Notes: generated from the letters alone by a model not told the origin. Counted from the first letter of the stretch, positions 51,267 through 61,111 are shown. The stretch is DNA of 64,000 nucleotides from Marinobacter sp. C7 (GCF_022343555.1 NZ_JAKQZH010000001.1:992001-1056000); one strand, 5' to 3'. Program-made: numbers and translations.

Positions 51267-51745
51267 TGTTGTCAGTGATCAGTTATCCCGTTTTTGTATT
51301 TTCCGTCGTCCTGGCCCTGGTCCTGAGTATTTCGCTCTTTCCGGTCGGCTGGTTCGAATTCCGCCCCGAGTGGCTCGGCCTGGTGGTGTTTTACTGGACC
51401 TTCCGGGCGCCGGCCCAGTTCGGCATTCTCCTGGCCTGGTTCCTGGGGCTGCTTCTGGATGTGCTGGAAGCGACGCCTTTGGGCGTGAATGCCATGGCCA
51501 TGGGCCTGATTGCCTTTCTGGTACTGACCATTCATCAGCGTCTGCGTATGTACCCCATGCCGCAGCAATGCCTGATGGTGTTTCTGTTGCTGGGCATCAA
51601 CCAGATGCTGGTACATTTCATCAAGCAGGTGCTCGGGGCGGAGGGCGATACCGGATTCGGGTACCTGTGGCCGGCAGCCACCAGTGCCGTGATCTGGCCG
51701 GTGGTCTGTGTGCTCCTTGATAACATCAACCGCAAGCTGGGCTAG
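51266..51745 (+). CDS. mreD: Rod shape-determining protein MreD
   Basis: A 159-residue inner-membrane protein with about five hydrophobic helices, completing the MreBCD elongasome. The ATG overlaps the mreC stop (ATGA-type coupling). The family is recognised mainly from size, hydrophobic profile and position; the segment LLLDVLEATPLGVNAMAM is a family-like stretch. Confidence 0.92.
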   Translation: MLSVISYPVFVFSVVLALVLSISLFPVGWFEFRPEWLGLVVFYWTFRAPAQFGILLAWFLGLLLDVLEATPLGVNAMAMGLIAFLVLTIHQRLRMYPMPQQCLMVFLLLGINQMLVHFIKQVLGAEGDTGFGYLWPAATSAVIWPVVCVLLDNINRKLG

Positions 51746-51749
51746 CGCG

Positions 51750-52352
51750 ATGTCTCACCTGATTCTTGCCTCCGCCTCACCGCGCCGGGCGGAGCTGCTG
51801 AAACAGATCGGACTGTATTTCACGACCCGGCCGGCGGATGTGGACGAAACGCCGGAACCGGCCGAGTCCGCGGAAGCCTATGTTGAGCGCCTGGCCCGCG
51901 AGAAGGCCCTGGCGGTGGCTGCAGAGCATCCGGACGCGCTGGTGATTGGCTCCGATACCTCCGTGGTGCTTGAGGGCGAGATCCTGGGCAAACCCCTGAA
52001 CAAAACAGATGCCTGTGCGACCCTGGCGCGTCTGTCGGGCGGTGTTCATCAGGTGATGACGGCAGTCGCACTGGCGCATCGGGGCGAATGCCGCTCCTGC
52101 CTGGTGGTAACCGAGGTGGAATTCCGCCAACTTGGTGGCGACGAGATCAATGCCTATGTTGGTAGTGGGGAGCCCATGGACAAGGCCGGGAGTTATGGAA
52201 TTCAGGGTCTTGGTGGTATTTTTGTGAAGGAACTCCGGGGAAGTTACAGCGCTGTGGTCGGTTTACCCTTGCAGGAGACTGCTGAGCTACTGGCAGCGGC
52301 CGGCTTCCCGGTATGGACGAACTGGCCGCGCAGTATGGAGAGCCAAGAATGA
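51750..52352 (+). CDS. maf: Maf-like nucleoside triphosphate pyrophosphatase
   Basis: 200 residues. Maf/YhdE enzymes hydrolyse dTTP, UTP and modified pyrimidine triphosphates. ILASASPRRAELL is the signature at the N-terminus; IGSDTSVVLEGEILGKP and AGSYGIQGLGG follow. The ATG at 51750 lies 4 bp after mreD, and its stop overlaps the rng start. Confidence 0.94.
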   Translation: MSHLILASASPRRAELLKQIGLYFTTRPADVDETPEPAESAEAYVERLAREKALAVAAEHPDALVIGSDTSVVLEGEILGKPLNKTDACATLARLSGGVHQVMTAVALAHRGECRSCLVVTEVEFRQLGGDEINAYVGSGEPMDKAGSYGIQGLGGIFVKELRGSYSAVVGLPLQETAELLAAAGFPVWTNWPRSMESQE

Positions 52353-53830
52353 GTGAAGAAATCCTGATCAACGTCACGCCGGTCGAAACCCGGGTTGCCC
52401 TGGTGGAAAACGGCATGTTGCAGGAGGCCTACATCGAGCGCACCAGCCGTAAGGGCATCGTTGGCAACATCTACAAGGGCAAGGTCGTCCGGGTGCTGCC
52501 GGGAATGGAAGCCGCGTTCGTCGATATCGGCCTGGAACGGGCTGCCTTCATTCATGCCTCCGATGTGATCACCGGGCAGTCATCGGCCGACGAAGCGACC
52601 GATGGCCCGAAAACCGTACCGGACATTCGTACGCTGCTGCGTGAAGGCCAGTCCCTGGTGGTTCAGGTCACCAAGGACCCGATCGGCACCAAGGGCGCTC
52701 GACTCACGACCCAGCTCTCGATTCCGTCCCGGTACCTGGTGTTCATGCCCGGCGTGAGTCATATCGGTATTTCCCAACGCATCGAGGATGATAACGAGCG
52801 GGAACGCCTCAAGACCCTGATCGGGGAGGCCTCGGCGGAAAGCACCGACGTGGAGGGTGGCTACATCATCCGGACCGCGGCCGAGGCGGCGCCGGCGGAA
52901 GACCTTATCGGCGACATGAAGTACCTGCACCGCCTGAGTCAGTCAATCCAGGAACGCATTGCCAAGGTTCAGGCGCCGGCAGTGGTCTACCAGGACCTTC
53001 CGCTTTTCATCAGGACCATTCGTGATCTGGTCCGGCCGCAGACCGAGAAGGTCCGGATCGACAGCCGGGAAAGCTACCAGAGGGTGATGGAGTTCGTTCA
53101 GGAGTTCGTCACCGAGTTTGCCGGTAAAGTGGAGTACTACCCCGGCGAACGGCCGATATTCGATCTTTACTCGGTCGAGGATGAGATCCAGAAGGCCCTG
53201 AGCCGCAAGGTCCAGCTGAAGTCCGGTGGCTATGTCATCATCGACCAGACCGAAGCGATGACCACCATCGACATCAACACCGGCGCCTTCGTAGGGCATC
53301 GCAACCTCGAAGAGACGATCTTCAAGACCAATCTGGAGGCTGCCCGCGCCATCAGTCGTCAGCTCAGGCTGCGTAACCTGGGCGGGATCATCATCATCGA
53401 CTTCATTGATATGGAGGATTCCGAGCATCAGCGCCAGGTCCACCGCATGCTCGAAAAGATGCTGGAACGGGATCACGCCAAGACCAAGATTACCGGAGTA
53501 TCGGAACTGGGTCTGGTGGAGATGACCCGCAAGCGCACCACCGAAAGTCTGGGCCAGGTGCTGTGCGAGCCCTGTCCGGTGTGTGACGGGCGCGGCTTTC
53601 TGAAAACCGCAGAGACCGTGTGCTACGAAATCTTCCGGGAAATCCTGCGGGTCAACCGTGCCTATGATGCCGAGAGTTACCTTGTCATGGCCTCCCAGAA
53701 GGTGGTGGATCGGCTGCTGGACGAGGAATCCGACAATGTGGCCGATCTGGAGACGTTTATCGGCAAGACCATCCGCTTCCAGGTGGAGCCCTTCTACAGT
53801 CAGGAGCAGTACGATGTTGTCCTGCTCTGA
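52349..53830 (+). CDS. rng: Ribonuclease G
   Basis: A 493-residue endoribonuclease of the RNase E/G family processing the 5' end of 16S rRNA and some mRNAs. The S1 domain is at about 35-125. The catalytic metal aspartates are in TTIDINTGAFVG and IIIIDFIDMED. The zinc-link CPVCDGRG marks the dimer interface. It lacks the long RNase E scaffold. The ATG overlaps maf by 4 bp. Confidence 0.96.
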   Translation: MSEEILINVTPVETRVALVENGMLQEAYIERTSRKGIVGNIYKGKVVRVLPGMEAAFVDIGLERAAFIHASDVITGQSSADEATDGPKTVPDIRTLLREGQSLVVQVTKDPIGTKGARLTTQLSIPSRYLVFMPGVSHIGISQRIEDDNERERLKTLIGEASAESTDVEGGYIIRTAAEAAPAEDLIGDMKYLHRLSQSIQERIAKVQAPAVVYQDLPLFIRTIRDLVRPQTEKVRIDSRESYQRVMEFVQEFVTEFAGKVEYYPGERPIFDLYSVEDEIQKALSRKVQLKSGGYVIIDQTEAMTTIDINTGAFVGHRNLEETIFKTNLEAARAISRQLRLRNLGGIIIIDFIDMEDSEHQRQVHRMLEKMLERDHAKTKITGVSELGLVEMTRKRTTESLGQVLCEPCPVCDGRGFLKTAETVCYEIFREILRVNRAYDAESYLVMASQKVVDRLLDEESDNVADLETFIGKTIRFQVEPFYSQEQYDVVLL

Positions 53831-53869
53831 TGGCGGGGCGCGTTACCGGCCCGGGGAGTAACTGAACCC

Positions 53870-56800
53870 ATGTCCTCAGCCGATCACGGGCCGCGGTTGC
53901 CGGATCTTCCCCCTGAAAGCCGGCCGGTACGTCTGGCGGCGAGGCTGTCGAGTCTGGTGTGGTGGTCCCTGCTGACGGTCCTGATCCTGTTCGCGCTGTA
54001 TGCCGGAATCGGCCGCCAGCTGACCCAGAACATTGACAGTTTCCGGGATGATCTCGAACTCGAATTGTCCGCGCGCACTGGCAAACAGGTAGAGATCGGC
54101 GCGCTGGATGCACGCTGGAACTGGCTGGACCCGACCTTACTGGCGCGCGATATAGAGGTCGTGGAGCCGGGGACCGGTGACTACGTGGCCCGTCTCCAGC
54201 ACCTGCGCATCCGCCTCGACTTTCTCGCCTCCCTGTTCCGGTTCCGGGTCGTTTTCAAAGTTTTCGAGGCCGATGGTCTTGAACTGACTTTGAACCAGAC
54301 GCCCGATGGAGAGGTTGGTGTCGAAGGTGCGGATCTGCCCGAACCAGCCCGCCGTGAATTCCGGGACTGGCTTGAGCTGGCGGGGCGCTGGCTGTCTGAT
54401 CCCTATATCAAACTCACTCGCGTCAATCTGGCCATCCGGGACAACCAGGACCAACTGCGTCATCTGGAGATTCCCCAACTGGATCTGGTCTATTATCGGG
54501 GGCTGTTCCGGGCCTCCGGGCGGGCCATGCAGCCGGGAACCACCCAGCAACTGGCCAGCTTCAACCTGGTCGGCCGGCAGTTTTTCCGCGGTGGTTTCAC
54601 CGGTCAGCTGTATCTGGACGTGGCTTCCGGCCGTCTGTTTGATGGCCTGATCGACGAATACCAGTGGCGCACACTGCGGGTTGAAGGCTTCGATCTGGGC
54701 GGGCAACTGTGGTTAACGTTCCGGGATGGCCTCCTGCAGCAGGCAAACGGGTCGGTGCAGACGCCCTACCTGCAGTTGGGTGTCGGCACCGAATCTCTGG
54801 CTCCCATCGAGGATATCAGCGCCCGTTTCGGCTGGCGCCGGTCGGAAAAAGGTGGTGACGCCGTGGTTTCCCGCGGGGAATTCCATCTCCAGGAGCTGCA
54901 ATGGACCTGGAACGACATCACGGTGCCCCCATTCAGCATGCGCCTGATGCCCCGGGACAGCGGTGATGTCGAAATTGTCGCGGATGCGCTCCCCATTGGT
55001 CCTCTGCGCCGCTTGCTTGCCGTCCTGCCTCTGCTGCCAGAGCGCGCCGGCCGTGCGCTCGAGAATTACCGGCCCCGGGGGTATCTGGATCGGTTGCACC
55101 TGAGGCTGCCCGCAGGGGATTGGGCAGAGTTCGAGCTCACCGGTCTCTTGCGGGATGTCCGGGTGCAGGCTCACGGCGGCGCGCCCGGCGGGGCGGGTTT
55201 GAACGGCAGGATCTCCCTGCGCCGGTATTCCGGCTCCGTAGAACTCATGCCGACGGAGGAACCGGTCAGCCTGGGCTTTCCCCGGCTGTTCAACGGTGAC
55301 TGGTTGTTCCGCGAAGCGAGTGGCACGGTGGCCTGGCTAATGGACGGCCCCATCACCCGTGTCTACTCGGATAACATTCGCATGAGTTACGGTGCTGAGA
55401 CGACACTGACCGGGGCCTTTGATCTGCGTATGGACCGGGAAGGCGAGGACAATCTGGGCCTGCGTGTCGGTGTGAAAGGCGGTCGAGCGGACATGCTGGC
55501 GGATTTCGTTCCGGCCAAGGTTGTAAATCCGGGGCTCTACGACTGGCTGACAACCGCGATCACCGAGGCCAGGATTACCGAGGGGGTCTACTATGGCCAC
55601 GGCCAGATCGGCCGCGGTGCACCCCGAGGCTCTTTCGTATCCTCCATGTGGTACACCTTCGAAGACGCGACGGTCCGCTACGATGAGCGCTGGCCGGAGG
55701 TGACCTCGGCCAACGGCAGGGTGGATATTCACAATGGCGATACCGAGGTACAGCTGGTCTCCGGCCGCACCGGAGGGCTGGAGCTGCGACCGAGCCGGGT
55801 GAGGGTTGTCCCCGGTGATGATACGCGGCTCTATGTTGACGCCGCCGCAAAAGTCGCTGGTGACGCCGTACCCTTCTGGATGGAGAACAGCCCGCTTGGA
55901 GAAATGGCCGGCACCGCCGCCCGTAGCCTGGTCTATGGTGGAGAGTATGCGCTGGATCTGGACCTGGAGTTGCCCCTTGGCGCAGCGGGAGAGCCGGTCG
56001 TGCAGGCGCGCATCCGCACCGATGATGGCTCGGTGCGTTACCCGCAGGCCAACCTCAGCTGGACCGACCTGTCCGGTGATCTGACCTACCACACTGTCGA
56101 GGGTTTTTCGGGAGGCCCCCTCAATGCCCTGTTTTTCGGTGACCCGGTTGCGGTCAGTCTCAGTGTCGGGCCGGATGGCCAGGGACTGGCGATTCGTCAG
56201 GATGGCCAACTGACTGTTCCGGAGGTGTTTCGCCAGGCAGGCCTGGAGAGCGACAGCAGTTTCGGGCTCCGGGGCACCCTCAATTATTCTGCCGGCCTGA
56301 CGGTCGGCGCTGATACCACTTCCGGCATCCGGGTCAGCTCGGACCTTGAGGGACTTGCGGTGGACTGGCCGCAGCCGCTGGCCAAGAGCGCCGACGAGCA
56401 GGCGCCCCTGGAGGCAACCATCGACGCCTTCGCCGAGGAAGGCGTCCGTATTGCGGGTAGCTGGGAGAACCGGATGGGTTTCGATTTTCTCTGGCACGAT
56501 ACCGGTTTCGACCTGATGCTCGGCCACCTCTACCTCGGGCCCCACACCCTGAGAAACATTGAAATCAATGCACTGGAACTGGAGGATCGCTGGGTCGTCA
56601 GTACCCGTTCCGAGAGAGCCATCGGTCGGGTTGTTCTTCCGGACGGAGCAGAGCCGGTAAAGGCGGATTTTGAGGTTCTCAGGCTGGTCCGCGATGACGA
56701 GCAACGAGAGGCCCAGCCGGAATTGCTGACCCTCGACGAACAGCTGGAAGCTTTCCGGGCGCTCGATATGGGAAGCTGGCCGGACATTGATGTCAGTATC

Positions 56801-57604
56801 AGTGATCTGCAGCTCAACGACGAAACCGTGGGTGCCTGGTCATTCCGGTTGCGCCCGGAGCCTTTCCAGCTCAAGGTCAATACCATCGAGGGCCGCCTCA
56901 ATTCCCTGACCCTGCTGGGTGACATGACCTGGAGCATTGCCAGCGACCGAGAGGTAACGCGTTTTGCCGGTTCCGTGACCGGTGGCGCCCTGACGGACCT
57001 GAACCAATTGTTCGGAACCGAAATTCCGCTGGAAAATCAGCAGACCAATATCGAACTCGACCTGGACTGGCCCGGCCGGCCGGATGATTTCTCCATGCGG
57101 GAGGTGAGCGGAACCGTCAGCCTGCGGCTCGACGATGGCATCATTTTGGAGCAGAACAGCACAGCCCAGTTGTTCCGGATTTTCAACCTGCTCAATGCGG
57201 ACACCCTCTGGCGCCGGTTGCAACTGGATTTCTCGGACCTGTACGAGCGCGGCGTGGCCTTTGATGCCATTTCTGGAACCGCCCGGATCAGCAGCGGCCT
57301 GGTGACGTTGAGCCCGGAACTCCAGATTGTGGGCCCCTCCGGCGCGTTCAAACTCAATGGCACGACGGATCTGTCGGCGGAAACCCTGGACATGCGGCTG
57401 GTGGTGGTGCTGCCACTGACCCAGAATTTGCCGCTGGCGGCACTGCTAATGGGCGCCGGAGCACCGATTGGCGGGGCGTTGTTTGTGCTGGACAAGGTCC
57501 TGGGTGACCCGTTGAGTAAACTGACCAGTGCCACCTATAGTGTGACCGGGACCTGGGATAATCCCGAGGTCGATCTTCGCCGGGTTTTCGATACCGGAGA
57601 ATAG
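53870..57604 (+). CDS. yhdP: AsmA-like phospholipid transport protein YhdP
   Basis: A 1244-residue envelope protein with an N-terminal membrane helix (about 27-47) and a long beta-rich periplasmic body. In E. coli YhdP, with TamB and YdbH, carries phospholipids to the outer membrane. The C-terminal AsmA-like part includes SGLVTLSPELQIVGPSGAFKL. It sits 39 bp after rng, the usual mre-maf-rng-yhdP order. tldD, often next, is absent here. Confidence 0.9.
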   Translation: MSSADHGPRLPDLPPESRPVRLAARLSSLVWWSLLTVLILFALYAGIGRQLTQNIDSFRDDLELELSARTGKQVEIGALDARWNWLDPTLLARDIEVVEPGTGDYVARLQHLRIRLDFLASLFRFRVVFKVFEADGLELTLNQTPDGEVGVEGADLPEPARREFRDWLELAGRWLSDPYIKLTRVNLAIRDNQDQLRHLEIPQLDLVYYRGLFRASGRAMQPGTTQQLASFNLVGRQFFRGGFTGQLYLDVASGRLFDGLIDEYQWRTLRVEGFDLGGQLWLTFRDGLLQQANGSVQTPYLQLGVGTESLAPIEDISARFGWRRSEKGGDAVVSRGEFHLQELQWTWNDITVPPFSMRLMPRDSGDVEIVADALPIGPLRRLLAVLPLLPERAGRALENYRPRGYLDRLHLRLPAGDWAEFELTGLLRDVRVQAHGGAPGGAGLNGRISLRRYSGSVELMPTEEPVSLGFPRLFNGDWLFREASGTVAWLMDGPITRVYSDNIRMSYGAETTLTGAFDLRMDREGEDNLGLRVGVKGGRADMLADFVPAKVVNPGLYDWLTTAITEARITEGVYYGHGQIGRGAPRGSFVSSMWYTFEDATVRYDERWPEVTSANGRVDIHNGDTEVQLVSGRTGGLELRPSRVRVVPGDDTRLYVDAAAKVAGDAVPFWMENSPLGEMAGTAARSLVYGGEYALDLDLELPLGAAGEPVVQARIRTDDGSVRYPQANLSWTDLSGDLTYHTVEGFSGGPLNALFFGDPVAVSLSVGPDGQGLAIRQDGQLTVPEVFRQAGLESDSSFGLRGTLNYSAGLTVGADTTSGIRVSSDLEGLAVDWPQPLAKSADEQAPLEATIDAFAEEGVRIAGSWENRMGFDFLWHDTGFDLMLGHLYLGPHTLRNIEINALELEDRWVVSTRSERAIGRVVLPDGAEPVKADFEVLRLVRDDEQREAQPELLTLDEQLEAFRALDMGSWPDIDVSISDLQLNDETVGAWSFRLRPEPFQLKVNTIEGRLNSLTLLGDMTWSIASDREVTRFAGSVTGGALTDLNQLFGTEIPLENQQTNIELDLDWPGRPDDFSMREVSGTVSLRLDDGIILEQNSTAQLFRIFNLLNADTLWRRLQLDFSDLYERGVAFDAISGTARISSGLVTLSPELQIVGPSGAFKLNGTTDLSAETLDMRLVVVLPLTQNLPLAALLMGAGAPIGGALFVLDKVLGDPLSKLTSATYSVTGTWDNPEVDLRRVFDTGE

Positions 57605-57623
57605 TGAAAGGGGAGAAGGGCTT

Positions 57624-58466
57624 ATGACCACCAAGTCAGCTCAGCGGGTAGCTGCAATCCAGATGGTGAGCACCCGGGACATCGAGGCGAATCTGGCAGA
57701 GGCGGAACGCTTATTGGCCGAGGCGGCCCGGCAGGGCGCGAGGGTGGCGGTACTGCCGGAGAACTTTGCCGTGTTGTCGACCCGGGACATGCTCGACTGT
57801 GGCCGGACGGAGGCTGGCGACAAGCCGGTGATCCGGGAGTTCCTGTCGGCCCAGGCCCGAAAGCTCGGTCTCTGGATTGTCGGCGGATCCCTGCCATTGG
57901 CCAGCCGACCCGACGGATCGACGATCGGGGAGCGGGTACGGGCCACGTGTCTGGTTTACGACGACCAGGGACAGGAAGTGGGCCGCTACGACAAGATTCA
58001 CCTGTTTGACGCCAAAGTGGAAGACGCGCACGGGCAATACCGGGAATCGGATACCTTCGAGCCGGGGGAACAGGTGGTGATCGTCGATACGCCGGTGGGC
58101 AAGCTCGGGATGGCCATCTGTTATGACCTGCGCTTCCCCGAGTTATTCCGCGCGTTGCGGGAGAGGGGCGCCGAATGGGTTTGTCTGCCGAGTGCCTTCA
58201 CCTGGCAGACCGGCGATGCCCACTGGCATGCCCTTATCCGGGCACGCGCCATCGAGAACCAGGTCTGGGTTGTTGCGCCCGGCCAGGGCGGCCAGAACAG
58301 CGAGCGCCGCAGGACCTACGGCCACACCCTGATCTGCGACCCCTGGGGCAGGATTACCTCGGAAAGGGAAGAGGACGGCCCTGGCGTGATTGCCGGTGAG
58401 CTGGATATGGAACGGCTGAAGCAGGTGAGGACGAACATGCCGGTGTGGGAGCATCGGCGGCTTTGA
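57624..58466 (+). CDS. Carbon-nitrogen hydrolase, probable deaminated glutathione amidase
   Basis: A 280-residue nitrilase-superfamily enzyme. The Glu-Lys-Cys triad is readable in LPENFAVL, YDKIHLFD and AICYDLRFPELFR. The closest group is Nit1-type deaminated glutathione amidase, which removes a toxic glutathione by-product; this is from family resemblance. ATG 57624 with GGGGAGAAGG upstream. It follows yhdP by 19 bp and ends near S-family cluster E. Confidence 0.88.
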   Translation: MTTKSAQRVAAIQMVSTRDIEANLAEAERLLAEAARQGARVAVLPENFAVLSTRDMLDCGRTEAGDKPVIREFLSAQARKLGLWIVGGSLPLASRPDGSTIGERVRATCLVYDDQGQEVGRYDKIHLFDAKVEDAHGQYRESDTFEPGEQVVIVDTPVGKLGMAICYDLRFPELFRALRERGAEWVCLPSAFTWQTGDAHWHALIRARAIENQVWVVAPGQGGQNSERRRTYGHTLICDPWGRITSEREEDGPGVIAGELDMERLKQVRTNMPVWEHRRL

Positions 58467-58497
58467 TCAGGATCCTGGGGCGGGCCGGACGGAAGAC

Positions 58498-58661
58498 GGG
58501 GTCAGAAGAACGCTTTCTTCTGACCCCATTTTTGCCTCCAAGTCGGGGGCTGCGTCTGAAAACGGGGTCAGAAGAAGGCGTTCTTCTGACCCCAGCCTGA
58601 TCAACAGACTCCGGGTGCCGGCTCCAAACCCGGGGTCAGATGAAAGCTTTCATCTGACCCC
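58498..58661. repeat. S-family palindrome cluster E (three copies)
   Basis: Copies at 58498-58527, 58564-58593 and 58632-58661. The first two have AGAA/TTCTT inner arms, the third ATGAAA/TTTCAT. All three are fully paired at position 7. The first is followed by ATTTTTG and could terminate the yhdP-amidase transcript. The cluster fills the gap between the convergent amidase gene and darP. Confidence 0.92.
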
Positions 58662-58669
58662 ATCTTCAA

Positions 58670-59191
58670 TCACTCCACCTCATCCACGCATTCCCGCAAA
58701 TACCGGAACAACTTCTTTGCCTGCCCGGTATTTTTCTGCTTTTCCGCGTCCCTCTTGGCATTACGCGCGAGGTTCCGCAGATGCTGGATATCGGCCGACG
58801 GGCAATAGTCGATAAACTCCCCCACCGCCGAATCCCCCTCGGCAACCATGCGGTCGCGCCAGCGTTCGGCCAGGTGGTGGCGACGGGTATGCTCGGCGCT
58901 GCCGGCGTCGAAGGCGTCCAGGCTGCGTTCGATGGCCTCAGGGTCCTCCTCGTTCCGCATGATCTTGCCGATATAATGCAGGTGCCGTCGACGGGCCTCA
59001 TGCTTACGGATGCGGCGGGACTCAACGATGGCCGCCTTGAGGGTGTCGCTGATCGGCAGGCTGTTGAGCTGGTCATCGCTCAGATCCAGCATTCGCTTGC
59101 CCACTTCCTGCAGGGCGTGCATTTCCCGCTTGATCTGGGATTTGCTGGGACCGAGGTCCTCCTGGAATTCGTCGTCGTGGTGTTCTGTCAT
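58670..59191 (-). CDS. darP: Ribosome biogenesis factor DarP (YjgA/DUF615)
   Basis: A 173-residue acidic/basic helical protein that binds late 50S precursors. The family segment GPSKSQIKREMHALQ (about 13-27) and ESRRIRKHEARRRHLHYIGKIMR are diagnostic. Cytosolic. ATG 59191. Its stop is 8 bp from S-family copy 58632-58661, and cluster F lies upstream of its start. Confidence 0.94.
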   Translation of the reverse strand: MTEHHDDEFQEDLGPSKSQIKREMHALQEVGKRMLDLSDDQLNSLPISDTLKAAIVESRRIRKHEARRRHLHYIGKIMRNEEDPEAIERSLDAFDAGSAEHTRRHHLAERWRDRMVAEGDSAVGEFIDYCPSADIQHLRNLARNAKRDAEKQKNTGQAKKLFRYLRECVDEVE

Positions 59192-59207
59192 AGTGGATCC
59201 TGAAGCC

Positions 59208-59356
59208 GGGGTCCGAAGAACGCTTTCTTCCGACCCCATGTCATGTTCAACGCCAAAGCCGGGGTCAGAAGAAAGCGTTCTTCTGACCCCATGTTCACGT
59301 TCAACGCCAGTGGCCTGCCTTAAGCCGGGGTCAGATGAAAGCCTTCATCTGACCCC
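59208..59356. repeat. S-family palindrome cluster F (three copies)
   Basis: Copies at 59208-59237, 59261-59290 and 59327-59356. The first is unusual in carrying C at both seventh positions (GGGGTCCGAAGAA / TTCTTCCGACCCC), an unpaired C/C. The first two are the AGAA type, the third the ATGAAA type. The cluster is downstream of mgtE and upstream of darP. Confidence 0.92.
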
Positions 59357-59385
59357 AAGTTAATATCAGGCCCCACCTTTGCCCG

Positions 59386-60747
59386 TCAGGCATAGAAAAT
59401 TGTCGCCAACCCCAAAAACGCCATAAACCCTACCACATCCGTCACCGTGGTCAGGATTACGCTCCCTGCCAAGGCGGGATCAATATTCCGGGATTTGAGA
59501 AACAGCGGCAACATGGTGCCAACAAAGGCCGCTGCCACGAGGTTGATGACCAGGGCCGCAGCGATGATCCCGCCGATCATGAGATCCTGGAACCAGACTG
59601 CCGCGGCCGTGGCGACGACCAGGGCCCAGAACAGGCCGTTCAGGGCCCCCACAAAGAATTCCCGGTTCAACAGCCATCGCACGTTGGCGCCGCTGATCTG
59701 TCCCACGGCCATCCCCCGGATCACCAGGGTAAGGGTCTGGCTGCCGGCAATGCCGCCCATGCTGGCGACAATGGGCATCAGCACCGCCAGGGCCACCACC
59801 TTGCTGATGGTGTCTTCGAACAGGCCGATCACTGCCGAGGCGATGAATGCGGTGATCAGGTTGATACCCAGCCACACTGCCCGGCGGCGGGTGGTTTTCC
59901 AGACCGGGGCGAAGGTGTCTTCGTCCTCGTCCAGACCGGCCATGCTCATCAGGGAGTGGTCAGCATCTTCCCGGATAACGTCGACCACGTCATCGATGGT
60001 GATCCGGCCAAGCAGTCGGCCCTCCTCGTTGACCACCGGCGCCGAGATCAGGTCGTAGCGTTCGAACAGGGTCGCTACCTTGGTGTCGGAAAGGGTCACG
60101 GGAATGGGCTCGACTTCGGTGTCCATGACTTCCCGGACCGTCGATGCCGGGTTGGACACGAGGATCCGGGTGATGGGCAACACGCCGATAAAATCATCCC
60201 GACGGCTGACCACGATCAGGCTGTCGGTCATGGGCGGCAGGTTGCGGTGCCGGCGCAGGTAACGGAGCACAACGTCGATGCTGATGTCGGGACGCACCGT
60301 AATGGTGTCCGTGTTCATCAGGCCGCCGGCGGTGTCCTCCGGGTAGGACAGCACCTCCTCGACCCGCAGCCGGTCCTGCTCGTCCATGGTGTCCAGGACT
60401 TCCTGGATGACCGTGTCCGGCAGCTGCTGCAGCAAGTCGGCGAGGTCGTCCGACTCGAAATCCTCGATGATGTCCGCCAGTTCCTGGGCATTGAGCTGGC
60501 TCAGGAAGTAACTACGGATGTCATCGCTGAGGTACTGGAGGACTTCACCCTCGAGGTCCTTCTCCACCAGATTCCAGAGCAGGGCACGCTGGCGGGGTGG
60601 GGAGGATTCGAGCAGGTGGGCGATATCACTGGGACTCAGGCCGCCATTGAGAATGCGGGCAACCTGCTTGAGGGCACCACTGTCGAGCGCCTCACTCAGT
60701 GAGCGCAAACGCTGTTTGGCCTGGCCTTTCTCCAGAATATCGGTCAT
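59386..60747 (-). CDS. mgtE: Magnesium transporter MgtE
   Basis: A 453-residue inner-membrane Mg2+ channel. The cytoplasmic N domain (about 1-130) and two CBS domains (about 135-260) act as a magnesium sensor; about five membrane helices (285-450) form the pore, with the family segment MGGIAGSQTLTLVIRG. S-family clusters F and G flank it. I see no M-box or other riboswitch in its short leader. Confidence 0.96.
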   Translation of the reverse strand: MTDILEKGQAKQRLRSLSEALDSGALKQVARILNGGLSPSDIAHLLESSPPRQRALLWNLVEKDLEGEVLQYLSDDIRSYFLSQLNAQELADIIEDFESDDLADLLQQLPDTVIQEVLDTMDEQDRLRVEEVLSYPEDTAGGLMNTDTITVRPDISIDVVLRYLRRHRNLPPMTDSLIVVSRRDDFIGVLPITRILVSNPASTVREVMDTEVEPIPVTLSDTKVATLFERYDLISAPVVNEEGRLLGRITIDDVVDVIREDADHSLMSMAGLDEDEDTFAPVWKTTRRRAVWLGINLITAFIASAVIGLFEDTISKVVALAVLMPIVASMGGIAGSQTLTLVIRGMAVGQISGANVRWLLNREFFVGALNGLFWALVVATAAAVWFQDLMIGGIIAAALVINLVAAAFVGTMLPLFLKSRNIDPALAGSVILTTVTDVVGFMAFLGLATIFYA

Positions 60748-60775
60748 GAATCACCTGCTTGCTGAAAACGCCTTT

Positions 60776-60781
60776 ATTATA
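60776..60781 (-). promoter_or_regulatory. mgtE -10 element
   Basis: A perfect TATAAT on the minus strand, 28 bp before the start codon, which leaves a 5' leader of only about 20 nt. No matching -35 hexamer is evident. Confidence 0.5.
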
Positions 60782-60827
60782 GCGGAGTTAGGCGGTACAG
60801 GTGAGTTAAAACGGAGATAATCCCTCA

Positions 60828-61097
60828 GGGGTCTGAAGAACACTTTCTTCTGACCCCATTCCAAGAGCTGGCCCGCAACTCAGGGGTCAGATGAAAGCTT
60901 TCATCTGACCCCATTTTCAGATCTCGCACGGAGGCTGAATCGCAACTCAGGGGTCTGATGAAAGTTTTCATCTGACCCCATTTTCAGATCTGGCACGGAG
61001 GCTGAATCGAATTCGGGGTCAGAAGAAGGTGTTCTTCAGACCCCTTTGCAGAGCATGCGCCAAACTCGGCGTCAGAAGAAGGTCTTCTTCAGACCCC
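60828..61097. repeat. S-family palindrome cluster G (five copies)
   Basis: Copies at 60828-60857, 60883-60912, 60950-60979, 61015-61044 and 61068-61097; the last has a mutated left end (GGCG). Two spacers, 60913-60949 and 60980-61014, share a duplicated sequence (TTTTCAGATCT-GCACGGAGGCTGAATCG type, differing at few positions). The cluster lies downstream of ptsO and upstream of mgtE and fills nearly all of that gap. Confidence 0.92.
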
Positions 61098-61111
61098 TGT
61101 GCATCGGCCCC

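Noticed and set aside
58498..58661. S palindromes annotated as ordinary terminators
   Set aside because: Only a few copies are followed by a U tract; identical elements occur several in a row, so a repeat family is the better description.
60748..60827. Magnesium riboswitch (M-box) before mgtE
   Set aside because: A -10 element lies 28 bp from the start codon, leaving too short a leader for any known riboswitch.
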